26,570 bases of DNA from a virus, in IMG/VR virus record IMGVR_UViG_3300007508_000040, positions 1-26,570 of that record. One strand, 5' to 3'. Position numbers and translations under genes: made by a program. This document shows positions 1 through 6,394 of the stretch, in pieces. The stretch's first letter is position 1. Each line of letters begins with the position of its first letter. The notes below the pieces were generated by a model, which was not told the origin of the DNA, did no database searches, and worked only from the letters and a program-made list of their open reading frames with translations.

Positions 1-102
1 TCCGTCCACGCGTTCATCCCCTTCTTTCTCACGAACGTCGGTAGTCTCGCAGTCAAGCGCTTGCACACCAGTATGAGTCTGTGCAAGTGCAAGCCAAAGT
101 AG
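1..102 (+). CDS. Possible 3' end of an upstream gene (partial)
   Basis: Frame 1 is open from the left edge to a TAG at 100-102 and would encode about 33 residues including a hydrophobic stretch (AFIPFFLTNVGSLAV). It would overlap the start of the lipoprotein gene by 22 bases. Frame 2 is also open, to a TGA at 74-76, so either frame could carry the end of the upstream gene. Too little sequence is present to choose or to name a product. Confidence 0.2.
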   Translation, partial: SVHAFIPFFLTNVGSLAVKRLHTSMSLCKCKPK

Positions 103-419
103 CCCTTCTCGCCCTCCCCCTCTTATCCGGCTGTGCGGCCCTAAAAACCGCTGGCGTCTCCGGCGTTGCGGCTGGTGTCGGTGGCTTGGTTGGCGGCCCC
201 GGCGGAGCGGCGGTTGGGGCGGCCCTTGGGGCCGGAACCACAAGCCTACTTACAACTGGCTTGGACGGAAGCCAATGCGACGCGCCAATCTCTGGCTTCT
301 GGCCCCTCATGGGCGAAATCATCGAAGCGGGCGGTTGGCTTTTGGCGGGCATCATTCTCATCCCCCTGATCTTGGGCTACCTCATACCCAACGGATTTGA
401 GCGTAAAAAGCGTAATTAA
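81..419 (+). CDS. Lipoprotein with C-terminal membrane anchor, candidate unimolecular spanin
   Basis: This 112-residue protein starts at GTG; an in-frame stop at 42-44 limits upstream extension and no ATG is available. Residues 1-18 form a short lipoprotein signal ending in the lipobox LSGC, with Cys18 as the lipidation site. A glycine-rich, glycine-zipper-like stretch follows (about 25-58). A membrane segment (GGWLLAGIILIPLILGYLIP, about 83-102) and a basic tail (FERKKRN) complete it. An outer-membrane lipid anchor plus an inner-membrane C-terminal helix is the topology known for u-spanins such as T1 gp11, which join the two membranes during lysis. No endolysin or holin lies inside the window, so the lysis context is unproven. 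A glycine-zipper envelope lipoprotein, for example in superinfection exclusion, is the main alternative. Confidence 0.6.
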   Translation: MQVQAKVALLALPLLSGCAALKTAGVSGVAAGVGGLVGGPGGAAVGAALGAGTTSLLTTGLDGSQCDAPISGFWPLMGEIIEAGGWLLAGIILIPLILGYLIPNGFERKKRN

Positions 420-430
420 AGGGACGACTA
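415..430 (+). repeat. Gene-junction motif copy 1 (ATTAAAGGGACGACTA)
   Basis: This 16-base sequence spans the TAA stop of the lipoprotein gene and is repeated exactly at 1395-1410. Shorter versions occur at 2683-2695 and 4008-4021. It is followed by about 40 bases without an evident start signal, so this copy does not serve simply as a ribosome-binding site for an adjacent ATG. Confidence 0.6.
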
Positions 431-469
431 AAGAAACTCCACATGCCCTAATACACCTCATGAACCGCC

Positions 470-700
470 ATGAGGACGATCTCCAACATAGCAGACCTGT
501 TCGACTGTAGCGATTGGCAGGTATTCGAGCGCGCCTACATTGATGTCTTTGGCGCGACCAGCGAATACGAAATCGAAATGGCTTACAGCGCTTATCTATC
601 AACGGGGGAGGTGCCCGCATGGGTAGCCACATTCCTACATGAGTACCCGGAAGAATACTGGGAAGAAGAATTATCCCCTGTGCCGGATAGCGTGGCTTGA
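470..700 (+). CDS. Small acidic hypothetical protein
   Basis: The 76-residue product is not recognised. It is rich in aromatic and acidic residues (for example EYEIEMAYSAYL and EYPEEYWEEELS) and looks like a small soluble helical protein; it has no signal or membrane segment. The ATG at 470 is the only possible start, since an in-frame TGA lies at 461-463, and no clear Shine-Dalgarno sequence precedes it. Its last 62 bases overlap the start of the next gene in another frame. It lies in the accessory strip between the lipoprotein and the HNH-like gene. Confidence 0.5.
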   Translation: MRTISNIADLFDCSDWQVFERAYIDVFGATSEYEIEMAYSAYLSTGEVPAWVATFLHEYPEEYWEEELSPVPDSVA

Positions 701-980
701 CGCTTATACAGAATCGGGCTGGGGGGAGCCAGAACCATCAGACGAACTCACATATACATACGGGCTTCTCGTCGAAAAGAACAGGGAATGGGTCATATTG
801 GCTATGACCTACTGCCCCGAAAAATCAGGCGACTACTTCGGGAACTTCTGGTATATCCCCCGCCCAATAGTGCGGGACATCAAAGTAATCGAAGCCGAAC
901 CAATGCCCCATCCCGCGGTCTCCAACCCTCCCTCCGCACTCCCCCCCACCGGAGACCACGGTGATGGTGGCTCTATGTAA
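639..980 (+). CDS. Hypothetical phage protein
   Basis: The product has up to 113 residues. The conserved-looking core runs from about residue 15 (CRIAWLDAYTESGWGEPEP) through EWVILAMTYCP and FWYIPRPIVRDIKVIE. The WLDA...SGW followed by an IPRPIVRDI segment resembles small uncharacterised proteins common in phages that often sit near head genes. The last 25 residues are proline- and glycine-rich and probably disordered. ATG 639 lies inside the preceding gene (62-base overlap) without a visible ribosome-binding site, so coupled translation or a different non-ATG start is possible. The stop overlaps the HNH-like gene by 17 bases. Confidence 0.6.
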   Translation: MSTRKNTGKKNYPLCRIAWLDAYTESGWGEPEPSDELTYTYGLLVEKNREWVILAMTYCPEKSGDYFGNFWYIPRPIVRDIKVIEAEPMPHPAVSNPPSALPPTGDHGDGGSM

Positions 981-1413
981 CCACTGCGAAACTCCGCTTA
1001 CCCCCCAAAACCGGCCACCGGGGAGGGGCCGCTGTCGCACCTGCTACAACTTACTCCGCAGGAATCGATACGCACAGCGGAAAAGGGCCAGTATCGACCA
1101 CTTCGCCACGCCCCTCCTATCTAACGCCCGACACAGGGGAAAACGCTACAAGCATTTCAATCTCGATAAAAAATGGGTCAAAAGAAAACTATCCAAGGGT
1201 AGATGCGAAGTCACTGGAATCTGCTTTGAGTTTGCTGATAAAGGAAATAACGTCAGTTTCTTCGGGCCTTCCATTGATCGTATTGACTCAACAAAGGGCT
1301 ACACGAAGAACAACTGCCGCCTAGTCGTATGGGGGTACAACAGGGCAAAGGGAGAGCACACAGACAATGAAGTCTTGATGCTCGCGTACGCTGTATTAAA
1401 GGGACGACTATGA
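964..1413 (+). CDS. HNH-like endonuclease with N-terminal zinc ribbon
   Basis: This is a 149-residue protein. The N-terminus carries two CxxC pairs (C5-NH-C8 and C24-RT-C27), a likely zinc knuckle. The C-terminal half has the layout of a phage HNH/His-Me-finger nuclease: CEVTGICF (81-88), PSIDRIDSTKGYTKNN (102-117) and N126 with K129. In the SIDRID segment the usual catalytic His position is not obvious, which either reflects a subfamily that uses Asp-Arg-x-Asp or indicates reduced activity. A GGAG at 951-954 supports ATG 964 (9-base spacer); GTG 961 is the alternative start. As a free-standing nuclease among packaging and head genes it could be a homing-type element or assist genome packaging; context does not decide. 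Confidence 0.7.
   Translation: MVALCNHCETPLTPQNRPPGRGRCRTCYNLLRRNRYAQRKRASIDHFATPLLSNARHRGKRYKHFNLDKKWVKRKLSKGRCEVTGICFEFADKGNNVSFFGPSIDRIDSTKGYTKNNCRLVVWGYNRAKGEHTDNEVLMLAYAVLKGRL
1395..1410 (+). repeat. Gene-junction motif copy 2 (ATTAAAGGGACGACTA)
   Basis: This is an exact 16-base copy of the motif at 415-430. Here it lies inside the last codons of the HNH-like gene, and its final A is the first base of the ATG of the next gene. The AGGGA part is also well placed (about 5 bases) to act as a Shine-Dalgarno sequence for that ATG. Confidence 0.6.
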
Positions 1414-1673
1414 AACCAGAAGCCGCTATAAAAGCAATAGACACCTTGCGTAATGGCAAAGGGTGGGCCTACTTGAGAGCCATCATGGAGAAGGAAGTCC
1501 TCCATGCCGCATACCAACTGGCTGACAACCCCTCCATGACGGAAAAGGAAGTCGACTTCAGGCGTGGAGCCATGTGGGCCTCACGCCAACTGATAGACCT
1601 TCCCGACAAGTTGTATGCACGACTTGAAGCGGAGATCGCCCTTAATTCCGCCAAGGCCGAAAAGGAGACCTAA
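1410..1673 (+). CDS. Small helical protein upstream of scaffold
   Basis: This 87-residue protein is predominantly helical and mixed-charge (AIKAIDTLRNGKGWAYLR, then LPDKLYARLEAEIALNSAK). The ATG overlaps the preceding stop as ATGA, and AGGGA upstream gives a ribosome-binding site, so translation is probably coupled. Small proteins of this size and character commonly sit between portal and scaffold genes in phage head operons; that placement is the only functional clue. It has no recognisable catalytic motif, signal peptide or membrane segment. Confidence 0.7.
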   Translation: MKPEAAIKAIDTLRNGKGWAYLRAIMEKEVLHAAYQLADNPSMTEKEVDFRRGAMWASRQLIDLPDKLYARLEAEIALNSAKAEKET

Positions 1674-1674
1674 A

Positions 1675-2685
1675 ATGGCAAGAGAAGATGAAGCAATCGT
1701 AGACGCATTAGCATCCAAAGCAATGGGCGTAGAGCCGCAAGCACCCGCTACCCCGCCGGTAACAGCCGCTCCCGACGCAGAAGCACAAGATAAAGATGCA
1801 CCCACCGAGGCTGAAGCCGCAATTACCGCCGCAAGCCCCGTCGATGAAGCCGACAAAATGGCTAAATCCCCCATTACCTACAAGGTAGGTGATCGGGAAC
1901 TCACCGAGAAGCAGATCGCTTCCACGATGGATCGGTATAAAGCGCTCAATTACCAGAACGCCCAGTACAAGCCAGTCATGGAAGTCATCAAGCAACTGGA
2001 AGCCAAATACCAGACTTCCCCCGACCAACTGGCCAAAGCCATTCTGGAAATCGCTGAATCCCCTAATGTCGCCCAAGCCAGCGCCGCATCCGTAGGTGCC
2101 ACTCCCGAAAACACACAGGCCGTCGATCAAGACGACGTGTTCCGTCAGTGGGAAGAAGAAAACTCTGCCTCCCTGCCACCGGGCTACAAAGACATCAATG
2201 GCACCATGCAGGCGCTTGCGAACATGAACGCGGAAACCCAGCAGATGCTTCGCGCCGTTCTCGCGCACAGTGACGGCGCTGTCAAAGCCGCCGCCCAAGC
2301 CAATCAGCGCACACAAGAACAAAACTCAGTCAACATGCAACGCCAACTGGCGAACAACCTAGATCGAGTTCAACAGCATTTCAGCATGACAGACGATCAG
2401 GCCCAAGACTTCGTCAACTTTGCAGAAGATCGCGGCTACACAATGGAAGATTTCCTTGACGGTCAACTGCTCGTCAACGTCGTTCGAGACTTCAAAAACA
2501 TGGGGTCTGAACCAGAACTTGCCCAACTGAGAGCACAACGAGAACGCCGACAAGCCTTCTCCGGCTCCATTGGCTCATCGCCCGGATCAGAGTCAGCCGC
2601 TCAACGAGCCGCCGAACCTGAAGGGGCAACTGACCTTGATCGTCTTGCGCAACAGATAATGTCGCAACGCAATCAGCCAGTCTAA
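1675..2685 (+). CDS. Putative capsid scaffolding protein
   Basis: This is a 336-residue acidic, Gln/Ala/Glu-rich protein directly before the major capsid gene, the usual site of a scaffold. The N-terminal about 65 residues are low-complexity (PATPPVTAAPDAEAQDKDAP). A short ordered motif follows (TYKVGDRELTEKQIASTMDRYKALN), then long helical and glutamine-rich segments (NQRTQEQNSVNMQRQLANNL) and a charged C-terminus ending LAQQIMSQRNQPV. AAGGAG at 1662-1667 with a 7-base spacer fixes ATG 1675; an earlier in-frame start at 1615 lies inside the preceding gene and is rejected. It presumably guides procapsid assembly and is absent from mature heads. Assignment is by position and composition, not sequence recognition. 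Confidence 0.65.
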   Translation: MAREDEAIVDALASKAMGVEPQAPATPPVTAAPDAEAQDKDAPTEAEAAITAASPVDEADKMAKSPITYKVGDRELTEKQIASTMDRYKALNYQNAQYKPVMEVIKQLEAKYQTSPDQLAKAILEIAESPNVAQASAASVGATPENTQAVDQDDVFRQWEEENSASLPPGYKDINGTMQALANMNAETQQMLRAVLAHSDGAVKAAAQANQRTQEQNSVNMQRQLANNLDRVQQHFSMTDDQAQDFVNFAEDRGYTMEDFLDGQLLVNVVRDFKNMGSEPELAQLRAQRERRQAFSGSIGSSPGSESAAQRAAEPEGATDLDRLAQQIMSQRNQPV

Positions 2686-2695
2686 GGGACGACAC
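2683..2695 (+). repeat. Gene-junction motif copy 3 (TAAGGGACGACAC)
   Basis: This is a shortened form of the 415-430 motif. It begins with the TAA stop of the scaffold gene and shares TAAGGGACGACA. The ACGAC of the motif can pair with GTCGT at 2706-2710, but the stem is only 5 base pairs with a 12-base loop. Confidence 0.45.
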
Positions 2696-2825
2696 AAAAC
2701 AAACCGTCGTTCACAATTCAACCCATGAAGCGCTACGGCCCTTCGTTTTTCGCAGTGCGATGGACATTCCGCATAGCGAGCCAAAACTAAACCGTTAAAC
2801 CAATCTCTCAAGGAGACCTAGAGTA
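2686..2825 (+). promoter_or_regulatory. Leader of the major capsid gene with strong ribosome-binding site
   Basis: This 140-base untranslated stretch is by far the longest gap among the plus-strand genes. It carries motif copy 3 at its left end and AAGGAG at 2810-2815, 10 bases before the capsid ATG. No convincing sigma70 -35/-10 pair is visible. A 21-codon ORF at 2725-2790 lacks a ribosome-binding site. The length and position suggest a separately controlled capsid transcript or a 5' leader, but no promoter is demonstrated. Confidence 0.4.
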
Positions 2826-4010
2826 ATGTCTACTCCCATTCAAGGTCTGCGCGGGACTGGCGAGTTCGGTGTCGATTTTCGGCCCAAGAACTATCGTGAA
2901 CTGTTCACGCTCTTGGAGCCTAATGGCTCGGCCCCGTTCAACGCCCTGCTCGCAATGGCCAACAGCGAAAGCACTGATGACCCGGAGTTCAAAAACTTTC
3001 GGGATGAGATGCCTGACCGCACTCTCAAAATCAACCTTGCCGCTGGTTACAACACCACCGCTACGGCACTCACCGTCGACAGCGACACGAACTGCAAGTT
3101 CGTCGTTACCGGCGCTCTGATTGTCAACGTCGACACTGGAGAGGTGATGCGTGCCTCTGCTGATTCTTCCGCGAACACGGCCATCACCGTAGAGCGGAAC
3201 ATCGGCGGTACGACCTTCTCTATCACCGACAATGATGACCTCGCCATCGTTGGCTTCGCGGCTTCGGAAGGGGCAACCAGCCCGACCGCCGTGTCGTTCG
3301 ACGCTGTCGTCGCATCAAACTACACCCAAATCTTCCGTACCGCCTTCAAGGTGACGAACACCCTCAAGTCAACCTACCTCCGCACTGGAGACAAGGAAGA
3401 CGAGGTCATCACCAAAGGTCTGCGGATGCACATGATGGATATCGAACGTGCAATGATTTGGGGCAAAAAGCACGAAGCCAATGGCTCGTCTGCACAGCCC
3501 ACCCGCTACACTGGTGGACTCCTCAACTCGATCACGACCGTGGTTGACGGGAACTCCGGTTCCTACTCGTCTGGTATCATCAGCGAGACCAACTTCGACC
3601 GTGAACTCATCGAGACCATCTTCGCTTTCGGCTCAAAACAGAAGGTCGCCTTCATCGGTGCCCGAGTTGCGAGCAACCTCCAGAAGATGGGCAAGGATCG
3701 CTGGCAACCGACCGTCGTTGAAGGCTCTTATGGCGTGTCCATGACGCGTTATGCGACCTTCGCTGGCGACCTGCTTGTTCACGTCCACCCGCAGTTCCGC
3801 ATGATTTCGGGCATGGAGAACTCGATGTTGATCGTCGACTTCCCCTTCGTTCGTTATCGTTACCTCAAAGATCGCGATACCCAGTTGCTTCGGGATCGTC
3901 AGGCGAACGACGAGGATGCGGTGAAGCATGAATACCTGACCGAGTGCGGTCTGGAAATGCTTCAGGACAAGGTTCACGCCTACGTCAAAAACTGGACTGC
4001 TCTCGCCTAA
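2826..4010 (+). CDS. Major capsid protein (DUF5309/SU10 type)
   Basis: The 394-residue protein resembles the DUF5309 (SU10 major capsid) family, an HK97-fold capsid group. Supporting segments are RPKNYRELFTLLEPNGSAPFNALLA near the N-terminus, an inserted beta-rich part (about 70-140), FKVTNTLKSTYLRTGDKEDE, MMDIERAMIWGKK, RYTGGLLN and a C-terminal block IVDFPFVRYRYLKDRDTQLLRDRQANDED. It would form the icosahedral shell. Context agrees: scaffold upstream, strong ribosome-binding site, terminator downstream. Codon use is C/G-ending and regular, as expected for a highly expressed gene. No protease gene or obvious propeptide is visible, so maturation cleavage is not indicated. Confidence 0.88.
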   Translation: MSTPIQGLRGTGEFGVDFRPKNYRELFTLLEPNGSAPFNALLAMANSESTDDPEFKNFRDEMPDRTLKINLAAGYNTTATALTVDSDTNCKFVVTGALIVNVDTGEVMRASADSSANTAITVERNIGGTTFSITDNDDLAIVGFAASEGATSPTAVSFDAVVASNYTQIFRTAFKVTNTLKSTYLRTGDKEDEVITKGLRMHMMDIERAMIWGKKHEANGSSAQPTRYTGGLLNSITTVVDGNSGSYSSGIISETNFDRELIETIFAFGSKQKVAFIGARVASNLQKMGKDRWQPTVVEGSYGVSMTRYATFAGDLLVHVHPQFRMISGMENSMLIVDFPFVRYRYLKDRDTQLLRDRQANDEDAVKHEYLTECGLEMLQDKVHAYVKNWTALA

Positions 4011-4021
4011 TCAGGACGACA
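4008..4021 (+). repeat. Gene-junction motif copy 4, degenerate (TAATCAGGACGACA)
   Basis: This begins with the capsid gene's TAA stop and keeps AGGACGACA from the consensus. It is the weakest copy, but it repeats the placement at the end of a gene and directly precedes the terminator hairpin. Confidence 0.35.
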
Positions 4022-4039
4022 GTTCATCCTTAACCGGGT

Positions 4040-4067
4040 AAAAAGGGGGCTTAATCGCCCCCTTTTT
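4040..4067 (+). terminator. Intrinsic terminator after the capsid gene
   Basis: A perfect 11-base-pair inverted repeat, AAAAAGGGGGC / GCCCCCTTTTT, flanks a 6-base loop (TTAATC). The five T residues at the end of the 3' arm form the run, and TATT follows. It lies 30 bases after the capsid stop and just before the next gene's GGAG. It should end most capsid transcripts and so lower tail gene expression relative to capsid. The A-run at the start of the stem also allows function in the reverse direction. Confidence 0.9.
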
Positions 4068-4081
4068 ATTTGGAGCAATAC

Positions 4082-4414
4082 ATGTCAAATGATGAAGTAC
4101 AAAAAACCCCAACGGACAAAGTCAAAGAAGCCCTCGAAAAAGAGGCCGTGCTAAAAGCCAAGCCAGAAGCCAAAGCCAAGAAGGTGGTGGTGGAGGAGGG
4201 GCCAGCGGTGGAGGAGCCGGTGGTGGAGGTGGAGTTTTCCTACGTCTCAAAGGATCGGGAACCCATGTTCAAGGTTCTTTACCCCGGTGGCGGCTGGCGT
4301 CCCGCTCTCATGAATGACGGTCGACTCATGTGGAAAATCTCCGCAAAAGAGAAAGACCGCTTCGAGGCTCACCATCACTTCCAAGTCGGTCGCATCGTAC
4401 GTCATCATGACTGA
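4082..4414 (+). CDS. Small charged virion-associated protein, unknown
   Basis: This 110-residue protein has two parts. The N-terminal about 50 residues are low-complexity Lys/Glu/Ala/Val (KVKEALEKEAVLKAKPEAKAKK, then VVVEEGPAVEEPVVEVE). A compact C-terminal part follows (FSYVSKDREPMFKVLYPGGGWRPALMNDGRLMWKIS ... HHFQVGRIVRHHD). ATG 4082 is preceded by GGAG at 4072-4075; an upstream TTG (4070) is less likely. It sits between capsid and adaptor genes, where head decoration or completion proteins occur, but the sequence is not recognised. The gene overlaps the next one by 8 bases. Confidence 0.65.
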   Translation: MSNDEVQKTPTDKVKEALEKEAVLKAKPEAKAKKVVVEEGPAVEEPVVEVEFSYVSKDREPMFKVLYPGGGWRPALMNDGRLMWKISAKEKDRFEAHHHFQVGRIVRHHD

Positions 4415-4883
4415 CTCCAGAGTTTCAACGCCGCATATAAAAGACGGCAACGCTCAACTGGAATCCCTGATCTTCTCTGCCCTGAGAAGGTTCGGGGATT
4501 TCGCGCCCGACACATCAGATGGCAACCTAATGTCGATGATGCTGGAATTCGCGAATCTCGTCATCGACGAAGTCCGCAACCACCCTTACTGGGACTCGAC
4601 CCAACTCGACTACTACACCTCCGTATCCGAGTCCCTTCCCGTCCCCGATCAGATTATGATCGCTGGCTTGCTGACTCAATACGCTATTCAGCAAGCATCT
4701 GAAAAAACTCAGATGTTCACGATGCTCTACTACAAAACACTGAACCAAGAACTCTGGAACCGGCTTAACACTACGAACACAGCAGATGGCGGCGGCAACC
4801 GCTCACCCGCCCTCCAGATTCGACCGATGGATTCCCCGATCAACCAGTCACTCATCACTGGCCAAGAAAAAGCCGTAACCTAA
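4407..4883 (+). CDS. Putative head-tail adaptor (head completion protein)
   Basis: This 158-residue, mostly helical protein begins at ATG 4407, overlapping the previous stop; a longer reading from 4314 would lie in the preceding gene and is rejected. Segments such as LIFSALRRFGDFAPD, MLEFANLVIDEVRNHPYWDSTQ and IAGLLTQYAIQQASEKTQMFTMLYYKTLNQELWNR fit the helical adaptor proteins that sit beneath the portal of short-tailed phages (gp6/gp4-like). The C-terminus is polar and probably flexible. Its position after the capsid gene and before the hub-like gene supports the role. Fold prediction rather than sequence identity would confirm it. Confidence 0.6.
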   Translation: MTDSRVSTPHIKDGNAQLESLIFSALRRFGDFAPDTSDGNLMSMMLEFANLVIDEVRNHPYWDSTQLDYYTSVSESLPVPDQIMIAGLLTQYAIQQASEKTQMFTMLYYKTLNQELWNRLNTTNTADGGGNRSPALQIRPMDSPINQSLITGQEKAVT

Positions 4884-4884
4884 A

Positions 4885-6390
4885 ATGGCCAGTAAAACCA
4901 GTGCACCCACTGGCATACCCACAAATCAGATTGTCTACTCCACATTCTCGGGATTAGACACATCAAGAGATGAGACCTCGCTCGACACCCCGAAGTCTCT
5001 CCACATGTCTAAGTTGCAGAATTGCTACTGCGACCACCAAGGCCAGATTGTTCGCGAATCTCCCGCGCATTTCCGCAAGGGCGAGTACCCAATCATCCAC
5101 ATGCAGTTTCTCGACAAAGACCAACTCGTGTGGGCTGAACAACGCGCGGGCGCAGTTTTCCTGAACAATGACAACGGTCTAACACAGGAAGCCTACTCGA
5201 CAAACTCTGTTGCCACCTCGACCAGTTTTAACCGGATGGTGCACTTCACCTCCCGGCTCCAACGCTCCTACTACTACGACGGTATCGTATGGGCGCGCAA
5301 CCAATCGTTCGCCATGAACGAAATCATGCGCCCCGCCTACTTCACCGCCGTACAGCGCCGAATGATTGCGGCTGGCGTAGCGGGTAATGAACAGACTGTC
5401 TACATCTCCAGAGTCGACAACCACGAAATCTGGCCCGACGACGAAGCCATCGATTCAACTGACGCCCTCCGCGCAGGCACTATCAGCATCGCCAACATCG
5501 TCGGCTCCGCGGGACGCATCACAGGCATCGCCCCTTTCGAGCAAACCAAACTGGCCATCTTCACGGAAGACCGTACATTCATTTACGACCTCGACCCGGA
5601 CATAGCCAAATGGCTTCTCGATAACCGGGCGGCGATCAACATCGGTTGCATCTCCCACAACACTATCCAGTCCGCAGGTTCCGACCTCCTTTACTGCTCC
5701 CGATCCGGCGTCCACACCGTCCACCGATCCGAGGACAACGGCATCCTGCTGATGTCTCAATCCCTGAGTGACAAGATCGATGTCTTGTACCGCTCTTTCC
5801 TCGCCCAAGTAGACGACCCCGAAACCGTGAGCGCGGTATTCGACCGAGACAATAAGCAGTACCACATCTATTTCCCAATCGCAGGCGGTGTCACAACCCA
5901 ACGCCTGACGATGAACCTCAACACACAGCAACAGGAAGGACGCGTTAAGTGGAGCACGGGCACCTATCTAAATGCAAAGTGCGGAGCATTTTACGGAGGG
6001 CAACTCGTTGTTGGGACAGGCGGTGGCGCGTTCAACGTGGACAAACCCGAAGATATAAAACCCGAGTCGGTAGCCCCGGAGATGACGGCCACTACCCCAA
6101 TCCTTTGGCTGAAAGACCTAGAGCGGCTGAAGGAAGCCCAAAGCCTAACGATCATCGCATCCGGCCCCGGCGAAATAAAGGTCGAAGCGTTGAATGAAGA
6201 AAACAAACAACTGGCTTCTTGGGTCATGGAGATCAGCGGGGACACGGACGACAACAGATACATTGGCGTGCCATTATCCAAGCAATATCACCGTCAATTT
6301 AACGCCAGATTTAAAGGCTTACGACTCCGCTTCACAGCCAAATCGAAGGGGCTGGTTCGGGTCGTGGGCTTTATCGTAAAAATGAGGTAA
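4885..6390 (+). CDS. Putative tail hub/nozzle (stabilization) protein
   Basis: This is a 501-residue beta-rich protein starting one base after the adaptor stop. It opens with FSGLDTSRDETSLDTPKSLHMSKLQNCYCDHQGQIVRESP, the kind of segment seen where short-tail hub proteins (P22 gp10-like, T7 gp12-like) meet the adaptor ring. Regularly spaced short beta motifs follow (IHMQFLDKDQLVWAEQ, RTFIYDLDPD, LLYCSRSGVHTVHRSEDN, KQYHIYFPIAGG, GAFYGGQLVVGTGGG), suggesting a propeller-like body. It ends with a basic beta stretch (RLRFTAKSKGLVRVVGFIVKMR). It should form part of the short tail between adaptor and fibres. The assignment is by order and fold character. Confidence 0.6.
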   Translation: MASKTSAPTGIPTNQIVYSTFSGLDTSRDETSLDTPKSLHMSKLQNCYCDHQGQIVRESPAHFRKGEYPIIHMQFLDKDQLVWAEQRAGAVFLNNDNGLTQEAYSTNSVATSTSFNRMVHFTSRLQRSYYYDGIVWARNQSFAMNEIMRPAYFTAVQRRMIAAGVAGNEQTVYISRVDNHEIWPDDEAIDSTDALRAGTISIANIVGSAGRITGIAPFEQTKLAIFTEDRTFIYDLDPDIAKWLLDNRAAINIGCISHNTIQSAGSDLLYCSRSGVHTVHRSEDNGILLMSQSLSDKIDVLYRSFLAQVDDPETVSAVFDRDNKQYHIYFPIAGGVTTQRLTMNLNTQQQEGRVKWSTGTYLNAKCGAFYGGQLVVGTGGGAFNVDKPEDIKPESVAPEMTATTPILWLKDLERLKEAQSLTIIASGPGEIKVEALNEENKQLASWVMEISGDTDDNRYIGVPLSKQYHRQFNARFKGLRLRFTAKSKGLVRVVGFIVKMR

Positions 6391-6394
6391 CTCT

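Noticed and set aside
1708-2322. 204-codon open frame on the minus strand opposite the scaffold gene
   Set aside because: It is a shadow of a well-supported plus-strand gene with biased codons; it has low-complexity Gly/Phe/Val composition and no ribosome-binding site.
2725-2790. 21-codon ORF in the capsid leader
   Set aside because: It has no ribosome-binding site, no membrane or other recognisable feature, and no tight fit to neighbouring signals, unlike the 26-codon ORF on the minus strand.
5455-5931. 158-codon minus-strand frame opposite the hub gene
   Set aside because: It is fully inside a longer plus-strand gene with good context; the translated sequence has no family-like motifs.
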